Shown here one piece after another: positions 27,605 to 34,776 of a stretch of DNA of 64,000 nt. Position numbers and translations under genes: made by a program. Source of the stretch: Luteolibacter sp. LG18 (GTDB lineage Bacteria > Verrucomicrobiota > Verrucomicrobiia > Verrucomicrobiales > Akkermansiaceae); the NCBI RefSeq assembly GCF_036322585.1, contig NZ_AP024600.1:4092001-4156000 (forward strand), written 5' to 3'. The notes under the pieces are model-generated. The model saw nothing but the letters and a program-made list of their open reading frames with translations, was not told the DNA's origin and ran no database searches. Numbering within the stretch: position 1 is the first letter of the stretch; the number at the start of each line of letters is the position of its first letter.

Positions 27605-28465
27605 TCAGGCCTGCCCTTGTGCCATCGCCGTGCGGGATCCCGGCGGCGGGGGCGTGGGTTCATCGTCCGGGAGCAGGGAAACGATCTCCTCGCTCAGGCC
27701 GATGGTCTCCAACAGCAGGGAGCGGCGGCTTTCCGGCGTGGTCGGGACACGGGTGACCGAGCCATCCGCGTGGAGGGTGATGAGTTGACCGAAGGCGATG
27801 CCCACCACTTCGTCTCCGATGTTGAGACGCAGGGTGAGCTCGTGGTTGAAGGGGCTCCACGGACGGGTGCGCTCGTGGAGTTCTTGAAAATCGGCGTCGG
27901 TGGCGTCGAAGCGTTCGAGCCGGCATTCGAAGCCGTCCGTCTTGTGAAGGGGACGCCAGGCGATGTGATAGCGTCCGTCCCTCATGGCCACCTTGAGTCC
28001 CCAGGCGGGATGGACCACGGCGGTTTCCCGGTCCGGGACCAGCAGCAGGGGCTCGCCATACAGCATCGCGGAATCCACCAGATAGCGGTCGTTTCCGAAG
28101 ACCACGGTCACGGTGCCATGGTTCGGCGGGATGTCCGGCGCGGCCATCATCGTGCCGATGCCGCGGACGGCGTCGAAGCCCAGGGCGGCGAGAAAGGTCT
28201 GGAGCGGTCCCGCACCCGCCCAGCAGGTGCCGCCGGTGCCGTGGGCCAGCCAGGCCAGGAAGTAGTCGACCGGATCACTGCCGGGAAGCGGCGCGGGATT
28301 GGCGGCCCGCATGTGGATCATTTTCCGCACGTTGTCGAAAGGCACGTGGCGGCCCCAAGCATCGTAGAGAGCGGTCAATCCGGCAAGGGTTAGGTCCGGC
28401 CGGGTTGTGAAGCCGAGTTGCTCCAACACGCGCTCGACGAGGGATTCGGGAAGGGGACCGGACAT
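27605..28465 (-). CDS. arylamine N-acetyltransferase-like enzyme
   Basis: 286 residues from the ATG at 28465 (MSGPLPESLVERVL); a longer in-frame upstream stretch is unlike the family. The fold has a catalytic Cys-His-Asp triad: C81 in GTGGTCWAGAG, H116 in PPNHGTVTV and D131 in YLVDSAML, with the same 15-residue His-Asp spacing as known N-acetyltransferases. The cysteine motif differs from the usual R-G-G-x-C in having T-G-G-T-C. These enzymes transfer acetyl from acetyl-CoA to arylamines or hydrazines, but in natural-product clusters some close rings instead. No such cluster is seen here. It is cytoplasmic, since no signal peptide is present. Confidence 0.75.
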   Translation of the reverse strand: MSGPLPESLVERVLEQLGFTTRPDLTLAGLTALYDAWGRHVPFDNVRKMIHMRAANPAPLPGSDPVDYFLAWLAHGTGGTCWAGAGPLQTFLAALGFDAVRGIGTMMAAPDIPPNHGTVTVVFGNDRYLVDSAMLYGEPLLLVPDRETAVVHPAWGLKVAMRDGRYHIAWRPLHKTDGFECRLERFDATDADFQELHERTRPWSPFNHELTLRLNIGDEVVGIAFGQLITLHADGSVTRVPTTPESRRSLLLETIGLSEEIVSLLPDDEPTPPPPGSRTAMAQGQA

Positions 28466-28643
28466 GGTGGCATTCCCGGAGATTCCGCCGGATCGTGCAA
28501 TCTTGATTTTTTGGGAAACTGGTTTGTTAGGGGCTGAAAACGGCTTCGATCCTCCTCTGGGCGTTAAGTCTTTCCCGGATGTGTCATCCCAGCCTGTTGA
28601 TTCTTCCTTGTTGGGGATAGTGTGATTCTGAAATGTTCGGAGG

Positions 28644-29702
28644 GTGAACTCTCCTTTCGCGGATTCAGCGGTCAATCTCGCGCTGACCCGTGAGGAGAAG
28701 GTCGATATCTACCGGTTGATGGTGCGGACCCGTCGGCTCGAACAAGCCGCGATCCTGGAATACTCCGCCGGCCAGATGGGCGGGTGGCTCAGTGTGCAGA
28801 TCGGCCAGGAATCGATCGCAGCGGGCGTGCGCTCGCTGTTGGGGCCGGGGGATCATGTGATTGCCGGATATCGCGCCATCGGGCATGCGGTGGCGTCCGG
28901 GATGAGTATGGAGGCCTGTCTGGCGGAGCTTTTTGGAAAAGCCAGCGGTTGCGCGAAAGGAAAAGGGGGAATGATGGGCATGTTCCATCCGGCCGGACGA
29001 TTCTGGGGCGGATATAGCGTGGCGGCGGCCCAGACCCCCTTGGCCGCCGGGCTGGCGTTCGCCCTGAAACTCCGGGACGAGAAAGGAGCCGTTTGTTGCT
29101 TCCTTGGAGATGGCGCGGTCAACCAAGGCTGTTTTCATGAAGCCTTGAACCTCGCCGGTCTTTTCGACCTGCCAGTGATCTACATCATCGAGAACAACGG
29201 GTTTGGCATGTGGACTTCGGTGAAACGGGCCTCCGCCTACCGCGATTGCCTGGCCAAGCGGGCGGAGGGTTATGCCATCGATTGGGATCTCATTCATGGC
29301 GACGATCTATATGAGATCCGCGCGAAGACCCATGTCGCGTTGCAGAGGGTCTATCGGGACGGGCGTCCGACCGTTCTGGAAATCGCCACCTACCGGTTCT
29401 ATGGGCAATCGATTGCCGATGCGAACCAGCGGCTTTACCGCACTGTGGAGGAGATTGAGGAGAGGAAACTCCATCATGACCCCGTGGTGATCTGGCGCGA
29501 CCAGTTGATCTCAGAAGGCGTTTTGGACGAAGAGTTGGCTCAGCGGATTTCAGACGAGGCCAAGGCTGAGTCGGTCGCCGCGCGAGCGTTTGCAAGGGAG
29601 GCGGACGCACCGCGGCTGGAGGACATCACCCGGGACGTCTACTGGGAGTCCGACCACGATACTCCCGCCAGCCGCGTGGGCTGGCATTTCTTCGACGCCT
29701 GA
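28644..29702 (+). CDS. pdhA: thiamine-diphosphate dehydrogenase E1 alpha subunit (pyruvate dehydrogenase type)
   Basis: 352 residues from a GTG at 28644; GGAGG abuts the GTG, too close to be a normal ribosome site, so the start is uncertain, but no in-frame ATG precedes residue 26. The family core is present: YRLMVRTRRLEQ, GQESIAAGVRSLL, AGYRAIGHAVASG (substrate loop), GKGGMMGMFH, the thiamine diphosphate motif GDGAVNQGCFHEALNLAGLF ending in ENN, and YRFYGQSIAD for the phosphorylation-loop region. It decarboxylates a 2-oxoacid, most likely pyruvate, in a complex with E1 beta, E2 and E3. None of these lies next to it; the flanking genes are on the opposite strand and unrelated, so its partners are encoded elsewhere. 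The substrate is not certain. Confidence 0.88.
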   Translation: MNSPFADSAVNLALTREEKVDIYRLMVRTRRLEQAAILEYSAGQMGGWLSVQIGQESIAAGVRSLLGPGDHVIAGYRAIGHAVASGMSMEACLAELFGKASGCAKGKGGMMGMFHPAGRFWGGYSVAAAQTPLAAGLAFALKLRDEKGAVCCFLGDGAVNQGCFHEALNLAGLFDLPVIYIIENNGFGMWTSVKRASAYRDCLAKRAEGYAIDWDLIHGDDLYEIRAKTHVALQRVYRDGRPTVLEIATYRFYGQSIADANQRLYRTVEEIEERKLHHDPVVIWRDQLISEGVLDEELAQRISDEAKAESVAARAFAREADAPRLEDITRDVYWESDHDTPASRVGWHFFDA

Positions 29703-29709
29703 CTGGAAG

Positions 29710-30984
29710 TCACACCACCGTGTGGGCCCAGAAGGTGACCGCTTCGCCCACGCTGGCGATCATGCGGACGTGGCTGTCCTGGGAAATGACGAATCCGATC
29801 ACGGAAGGTTCCACCGAACACAGGCGGTAGACCGCGCGGTGGCGGGTGCCGTCGTTCTGGACGTTCCAGTTGCTGACATGGGTGCCATCGAGGTCGTGGG
29901 CCTGGCCGACCTGGAAGACGTTCCGGTCGACGCGGATTTCGCCGCCGAATCCGATCACGCACAGGCGCTGGTCGAGCACGAGAGCGCCATCCACCTGCAT
30001 CATGTCCGAGAAGAAACGGGCCAGTTCGAAGAAGGCCTCCTCCAGCCGGTCGAGCTCCGGATCGCGGCTGTTCCGGAAGACCTGCCAGGCGTCCTCCACG
30101 GAGGCGTTTTCGGGGCAGAGCTGGCCCACGCGGCGGATGATCGCCTGGAGCAGCCGCCGGAAGCGCATGCCCGCCACATCCGGGGTGGCGGAGTATTTGC
30201 AATCGATCCAGCGGGTGGAGGCTTCGAGCCCCTCCTCGCCTGCGGGCAGGAACACCAAACTGCCACCGTGACCGCTGGTGCGGACGAGGTTGATGATCCG
30301 CTTCACGAACTGGAGCGAGATCAGGTGGGCGAGCTCGGCGTAGGATTCGCTGTCCAGCGTGGGGACCAGGCAGCCGGGATCGAACTCGGAGACGAGGCCG
30401 CGCCGCAGGTGGGCGAAGCGGTCGCTGAGCAGTCGGGACTGGAACACGTCCATCCGCGGGCCGTGGAACTCCCGGCCACGCCACTCGGCCAGCAGGTTGT
30501 AGCCCTCATAAAAAAGCAGCCAGCCGGGATCGCGGACGTGGATCACGGGGTAGGGGACGTCATTTCCCATGGGCTTCCGCCCGCCCGCGACGAGGTTCAT
30601 CCAGCGCGGTCCGGTATTGAGGATGCCCCAGATTCTCAATCCCTTGTCGCGATCCGGCCACACCGCGACCACCGAGTGGAAGAAGCTGGCGGCGGGGCTC
30701 AGGCGTTTCACCTCGTTGGCGGTGAGCTTCGCGGGAACGGTGAAGCGGACGGCGTGGATGCCATCCGGGGGGCCATCGGCATCGGCGAAGGCATCGGGCG
30801 GGGCCAGCATCACCCGCGCGCGGACGGATCTGCCCTCCTCTTTCAGCAGGCTGGCGGCGTAGAGGGTGTCGCAGATGTCGTGGATTTCCCGCTCGGTGGG
30901 GCATTCCGGGTGGCTTTCCAACAGGCCGTGGAGCTGGAGAATCAAGCCCTGGAGGGTTGGTTCGGGAAGCGGCGCGGCGGGCAT
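29710..30984 (-). CDS. DAC-domain protein (DisA-like nucleotide-binding sensor, DACNV type)
   Basis: 424 residues, no signal peptide. The C-terminal third carries both diadenylate-cyclase signatures: D332-G-A in VDGALVLDQR and R381-H-R in DGTRHRAVYRL, ending in GFVISQDSHVRMI. The gap between them is about 17 residues longer than in DisA or CdaA, which fits the divergent DACNV group. Residues about 60-320 are a large N-terminal region of unknown fold (FHSVVAVWPDRDKGLRIWG, RLLSDRFAHLRRGLVSEFD, GSLVFLPAGEEGLEASTRW). Standard enzymes make cyclic di-AMP from two ATP. DACNV proteins have been proposed to be nucleotide sensors rather than cyclases; both key motifs are intact here, so activity cannot be excluded. 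It is a single gene. Confidence 0.75.
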   Translation of the reverse strand: MPAAPLPEPTLQGLILQLHGLLESHPECPTEREIHDICDTLYAASLLKEEGRSVRARVMLAPPDAFADADGPPDGIHAVRFTVPAKLTANEVKRLSPAASFFHSVVAVWPDRDKGLRIWGILNTGPRWMNLVAGGRKPMGNDVPYPVIHVRDPGWLLFYEGYNLLAEWRGREFHGPRMDVFQSRLLSDRFAHLRRGLVSEFDPGCLVPTLDSESYAELAHLISLQFVKRIINLVRTSGHGGSLVFLPAGEEGLEASTRWIDCKYSATPDVAGMRFRRLLQAIIRRVGQLCPENASVEDAWQVFRNSRDPELDRLEEAFFELARFFSDMMQVDGALVLDQRLCVIGFGGEIRVDRNVFQVGQAHDLDGTHVSNWNVQNDGTRHRAVYRLCSVEPSVIGFVISQDSHVRMIASVGEAVTFWAHTVV

Positions 30985-31084
30985 GGGACCACGCTGCTGC
31001 GTCCCGGCCGGAAATCAAGGCGGCTTCACGGGAGTTGGCGAATTGGATTGGACACCGGCGGGCGGGTGATGAGGATGATGGCCC

Positions 31085-32542
31085 GTGAAGCACCCCTCGG
31101 ACGAGACCTTGGACAGCACTGAAGAACAGAAGGGGAAACCGCGCCGCGGTTGCCTGGCCCGGCTGGGTCGTGTGGCGCTGTATGGAATCGGCCTGCTGGC
31201 CCTCATCGTGGCGGTGAGCGTGAAGCCCGTGGACCGCGAACCCTATTTCACGACCGGCTATTACAATGGCACGAAGAAGGGCTTCGATGACACGTCGAAA
31301 GCCTATCAGCCGGTCTCCGGCGCGCTGAAGGCGGGCTTTGGGAAGGCCAAGCTCTCGCCGGAGCTGGGAGCGGCCCAGGACGATCCGGTGCATGGCAAGT
31401 TCAAGTGGCTGCCGATGGCGGGCTACAACCCGCGCGGCGGGAAACCGGCGGAAGGCGTGCACGACGACCTGTGGGCAAAGGCCATCGCCTTCGAGGTGAA
31501 CGGGCACAGGCTAGTCATGCTGCGCCTGGATGCCCTGATCATCCCGCGGGAAGTGTCCGAGGAGGTGGTGAAGGCGCTGGGGGAGAAGCACGGGCTGAAG
31601 CGCGAGGAGATCTATTTTTCCGCCACCCACACCCACAGCGGCATCGGCGGCTGGGGCCCGGATCCGATTTCGAAAGCCTTCGGCGGCGGCTTCAACGCGG
31701 GCATTCCCAAGTGGTTCGCCACCCAACTGGTGGCCGCGGCCGGGGATGCGCTGGGCAACCTGCAACCGGCGTCGCTGGGAAGCGGCCGCTTCCACGAGCC
31801 GGACTACGTCCGCAACCGCTTGGCGAAGGATCGCGGCCGCATCGATGACGAGTTCAGCTACCTGATGGTGAAGCAACAGGGTGGCACCACCGGCGTGATC
31901 GGGGTCTACAACGCCCATGCCACCTGCCTGCCGGGGGAAAACATGCAGCTCAGCGCGGATTATCCCGGCTACTGGGAGCGCCGTATCGAGGAAAAGACCG
32001 GCGGTTTCGCGATGTATCTGGCGGGTGCCGTGGGCAGCCACGGTCCCGAATACGGGTTCCGCGGCTTCGAGGGCGCGCAGAAGATGGGCGAGGCCCTGGC
32101 GGAGGATGTCTTGAAGCGATTGCCAGAGACGAAGCTTTCGCCGGAAACGACGCTGGGCACCTTCGGCCTCGACCTGGAACTCCCGGAATCCCAGGTCCGC
32201 GTGACCGATACCTGGCGGCTGCGGCCGATGGTCACCCGCAGGCTCATCCCGGTGGAGCAGAAGACCTACCTGCAGGTGGCGCGCCTCGGCGATGGCCTGT
32301 GGTTCTCCACGCCCTGCGATTTCAGCGGCGAACTCGCGCTCGACCTGAAGGCCCCGCTGGAACTGCGCGGCTATCATGCCACGGTGACCAGCTTCAACGG
32401 CGACTACATCGGCTACGTGGTGCCGCAGCACTACTTCGACTACACGAAGTACGAGTCCCGTGCGATGTCCTTCTACGGCCCCTATGTCTCGCCCCACTTC
32501 ATGGACTGGATGCGCCGGATGTCCGACGTGGTGGCGAAGTAA
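31085..32542 (+). CDS. neutral/alkaline ceramidase-like hydrolase, membrane-anchored
   Basis: 485 residues from a GTG at 31085. A basic start is followed by one membrane segment at about 30-45 (RVALYGIGLLALIVAVSV), so the catalytic domain lies outside the cytoplasm. Family features are KAGFGKAKLSP at the start of the domain, GVHDDLWAKAIAFEVNGHRLVMLRLD, the zinc-site motif FSATHTHSGIGG, and VYNAHATCLPG. Neutral ceramidases cleave the amide bond of ceramide; many bacterial relatives act on unknown amides, and this one lacks the C-terminal domain of true ceramidases. It is a single gene, the last chromosomal-type gene before the accessory region. Confidence 0.82.
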   Translation: MKHPSDETLDSTEEQKGKPRRGCLARLGRVALYGIGLLALIVAVSVKPVDREPYFTTGYYNGTKKGFDDTSKAYQPVSGALKAGFGKAKLSPELGAAQDDPVHGKFKWLPMAGYNPRGGKPAEGVHDDLWAKAIAFEVNGHRLVMLRLDALIIPREVSEEVVKALGEKHGLKREEIYFSATHTHSGIGGWGPDPISKAFGGGFNAGIPKWFATQLVAAAGDALGNLQPASLGSGRFHEPDYVRNRLAKDRGRIDDEFSYLMVKQQGGTTGVIGVYNAHATCLPGENMQLSADYPGYWERRIEEKTGGFAMYLAGAVGSHGPEYGFRGFEGAQKMGEALAEDVLKRLPETKLSPETTLGTFGLDLELPESQVRVTDTWRLRPMVTRRLIPVEQKTYLQVARLGDGLWFSTPCDFSGELALDLKAPLELRGYHATVTSFNGDYIGYVVPQHYFDYTKYESRAMSFYGPYVSPHFMDWMRRMSDVVAK

Positions 32543-32721
32543 AGGAGTTGAGCCTTCAGGCGAGGAGGGTCTTTAGAGGGAGGCGGAGGCTCTGGAGTTC
32601 CCGTGGCCGCCGGCAACGGCCCTCACCCGATCGGCGACAGCCCATGGAGTGGGTGGACCTTGGGTTGGAGCGTTCGGCATGGTAAGACCGCAAGCCGTCA
32701 CAAGCCGCTGCGTAAGTCTTT

Positions 32722-32931
32722 TCAATGGGCCCGCCGGACATGGCGGTCAAAGTTGTCGGTGCTCACGGGCTGTTTGCAGAGGGGACAGAGGACTTGCTTC
32801 CCGAGCCTGCCGTCAGCGCGCCAGAGGCGGAATTGTGCGAGCAGCCGCTCCTTTTTCATCACGACCGACGGTCCCGGACCGCCGCCATCGGCCATTCTTG
32901 CACTGCCTGCGCTGATATCCCTGTGATCCAT
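32722..32931 (-). pseudogene. truncated copy of the small zinc-finger-like gene (copy A)
   Basis: The last 63 residues match copy B at 33551, from SAGSARMADGGGPGPSVV to the zinc-finger-like end (CPLCKQPVSTDNFDRHVRRAH: C-x2-C, 11 residues, H-x4-H). The first 35 residues of copy B are missing; the homology stops at about 32921, where sequence downstream of the immunity gene begins. An ATG at 32931 could still start a 69-residue product. The DNA is about 90% identical to 33545-33752. Probably a recombination remnant. Confidence 0.55.
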
Positions 32932-32952
32932 TGGTTGGCGCGTGGGTTCATT

Positions 32953-33390
32953 TTAAGTTGTATGTTCGAAGGAAATATTTGCCACCATTTTGTCGCATTC
33001 TTCCGGTTCCTCCCCCTGATCACCCCAGTTCGAGAGGTATGTAATCAGATAAATGCTTGATCCATTGCTGTAATACCAAATTCTGATGTAGTCGCTGCCG
33101 ACGTGATAGCTTTTTTCTGATATCATTATTTTTCCGATTTGTGAAAAATTATTAAATCCTTCAACGGAAAATTTTTGGCAAGCGAATGATTCTCTCATTT
33201 CTATCAGGTCGACTAAAGTGATTTCTGGTTTTTTGCCGGATTTGTAATCTGCTCCGGAGAACTGAAACGCTCCCATGCCTGATTCTTTTGCTAAGGTGAA
33301 AGGCATTTGTGTGTTGGAGTAATCGGTAATGTCTGACCATCCGTTCGATGCTGCTACGCGCAGATTGCCAATTTAGTGTATATTGTTCAT
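32953..33390 (-). pseudogene. decayed orphan immunity gene, allele 2 (nonsense codon 6)
   Basis: This frame has exactly the same length (146 codons with stop) as the immunity gene at 40383 and aligns to it without gaps at roughly 60% identity (DITDYSN, MPFTLAK, GAFQFSGA.YKSG, ITL.DLIEM.ESFA, IRIWY, LITYLS.WG.QG.EP.EC). Codon 6 is TAA where the intact gene has AAA. A downstream ATG at 33306 could make a 117-residue product lacking 28 residues. It is AT-rich compared with its surroundings. Its ATG overlaps the stop of an Rhs tip fragment (ATGA, 33387-33390), just as in the intact pair. Confidence 0.75.
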
Positions 33391-33537
33391 TTCAATTTTC
33401 CGGTTCGCGGATCATACGGCAGCATTTGAGTCGGCTCTTCCCACTTTCTTGCCTGATCGCTCTTGAATGTCTTTCGCCCTCCGGCCGTATCGGGTTTGAA
33501 ATCGCCATGGTTGGCTTCCGGACTCCAGTTGGAACCC
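33387..33537 (-). pseudogene. Rhs C-terminal tip fragment, orphan
   Basis: About 50 codons matching the end of the Rhs protein at 40817, at about 70% identity: GSNWSPE, GDFKPDTAGGRKTFKSDQAR, KWEEPTQMLPYDPRTGKLK. The homology begins abruptly at about 33537, next to sequence belonging to the downstream side of the zinc-finger copy B. It has no start and no Rhs core. With the overlapping immunity allele it is an orphan tip-immunity cassette, a layout known for Rhs and CdiA loci. Confidence 0.75.
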
Positions 33538-33550
33538 GTAAATCGTTTTT

Positions 33551-33847
33551 TCAATGCGTCCGCCGGACATGGCGGTCGAAGTTGTCGGTGCTCACGGGGT
33601 GTTTGCAGATGGGACAGCGAACTTGCTTGCCGAGCTTGCCGTCAGCACGCCAGAGGCGGAATTGTGCGAGCGGCCGCTCCTTTTTCATCACGACCGACGG
33701 TCCCGGGCCGCCGCCATCGGCCATCCTTGCACTGCCCGCGCTGACATCGCTGCGATTCGGTTTCGAGGTGGAACCTTTCCGCGCGCTACCGCCCGGGCGA
33801 CAGGTCCAGCCGCTGGATTGCTCGAAGCGATTGGCTTTTTTTGACAT
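33551..33847 (-). CDS. small C2H2 zinc-finger-like protein (copy B)
   Basis: 98 residues from the ATG at 33847 (MSKKANRFEQSSGWTCRPGG); an in-frame ATG at 33880 would add 11 residues that are also conserved in the second copy of the upstream repeat. The middle is basic and glycine-rich, and the end reads RCPICKHPVSTDNFDRHVRRTH: C-x2-C, 11 residues, H-x4-H, the spacing of a C2H2 zinc finger. I do not recognise the family. Such single fingers are rare in bacteria (Ros/MucR are the known type, with different surroundings). A partial second copy lies at 32722, and the first 23 residues recur at 39952-40047. A DNA- or RNA-binding role is possible, but nothing in the sequence proves it. Confidence 0.55.
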   Translation of the reverse strand: MSKKANRFEQSSGWTCRPGGSARKGSTSKPNRSDVSAGSARMADGGGPGPSVVMKKERPLAQFRLWRADGKLGKQVRCPICKHPVSTDNFDRHVRRTH

Positions 33848-34000
33848 GGGGTGAATGGCGTGCTGGAAATTCGGCGACATCGTTCGAGCGGGCGCATCCA
33901 TACCGGATTCTTTACTTCAAATGGGTTTTACAGGGACAAGCGCCGTGAGGCGGGCAAGGCGTTTGGGTATTGCGTCAGAGTAGGTGGGTTGATCCGGTCC
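33776..34000. repeat. 225-bp direct repeat, copy R1
   Basis: About 93% identical to 39976-40201, same orientation, with one single-base indel. It covers the 5' part of the zinc-finger gene (encoding DA.ARTMS.NFQHAI.PMSKKANRFEQSSGW) and about 150 bp upstream of it. The sequence beyond each copy differs, so it marks recombination boundaries in the toxin-immunity array. Confidence 0.85.
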
Positions 34001-34020
34001 ATGAAGACCGGGTGGCACGT

Positions 34021-34512
34021 TCACTGCGGTTGGTTGCCACTATTTTCAAGCCACGCGCGTGCCTCCTTCCGAATTAGACCACTGCTTAATGCTCCTTCTC
34101 TATATTTTTGGCGAAAGCATTCCACAGAATCGGACAAATTTACAAGCGCAGGGATACATTCCTTTTCGATGATGGCACCCAACAGCCTTGCAGGGGTCGG
34201 TTGTTCGGGTAGCGACAACGTGCCGCCATCAATTACTACCTCTCGCCACTGAGGGAATAATCTCTCCAGCCTGTAATACATATGGGTTCTCTCCACTCTC
34301 TGAGGCGCATCGCCAGCAATCTCTTTTAGCCAAAATCCGACATTTATGAAATATTGATCACTGTGTTCCAGTTTCTGAGTCTCGACTAAAATGATGGCTG
34401 CGCATCCATCGAATCGCAGCTTCTTGGTCGCTTTCTTGAAGCCGTTCGAAACAAATGCGTTTTCAACAATGGATTTGAATTCATGATTGTTCAGCTTTTC
34501 TTTGACTGGTAG
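34021..34512 (-). pseudogene. DUF4304-like immunity gene, 5' end lost
   Basis: 163 open codons (HEFKSIVENAFVSNGFKKATKKL, IILVETQKLEHSDQYFINVGFWL, MYYRLERLFPQWREVV, ending WLENSGNQPQ). The pattern of a G-F-K-K motif followed by a short F-Y/F-I-N strand resembles DUF4304, a family often found as immunity proteins beside Rhs and contact-dependent toxins. There is no start codon: a stop at 34513-34515 closes the frame and the IS5 element begins 15 bp further on. A GTG at 34296 could give only the last 91 residues. The codons are AT-richer than the flanking genes. Confidence 0.6.
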
Positions 34513-34607
34513 TTATCTACCTTGCTAGAGGTGGTTTCAAAAGTCTGAATCGGGGCTTGTACGGCCCGGCCTTGTGTCTATGAACAGAGAGCGTGCTCTA
34601 CGAGTTC

Positions 34608-34726
34608 ATGATCGATGGGGTGTGGGGACGCGTCTCTCCGCTTCTGCCAGACACCAACTCTTTCGGCCGCCCACGTTGCGCCGACCGCGATGTTCTCGAA
34701 GGAATCCTCTGGGTGCTCAAAACAGG
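34608..34726 (+). pseudogene. IS5-type transposase, N-terminal piece
   Basis: MIDGVWGRVSPLLPDTNSFG, then RPRCADRDVLEGILWVLKTG, the characteristic start of IS5/IS427 transposases. The frame is cut at AAAACAGG by IS66 copy 1 and continues as GARWRDLPKHLP at 37239. A GTG at 34593 could be the real start. Confidence 0.8.
34719..34726. repeat. 8-bp target duplication of IS66 copy 1, left
   Basis: AAAACAGG here and again at 37239-37246, directly flanking the element. Eight bases is the normal IS66 target duplication. Confidence 0.9.
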
Positions 34727-34776
34727 GTAAGCGCTCCATGCGGCCTCTCTTGACCGAGGATGCATGAAGCCGCTTT

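Noticed and set aside
32543-32721. Possible gene fragment between the ceramidase-like gene and the zinc-finger copy A
   Set aside because: No frame of meaning on either strand; only the last few bases share similarity with the region downstream of copy B.
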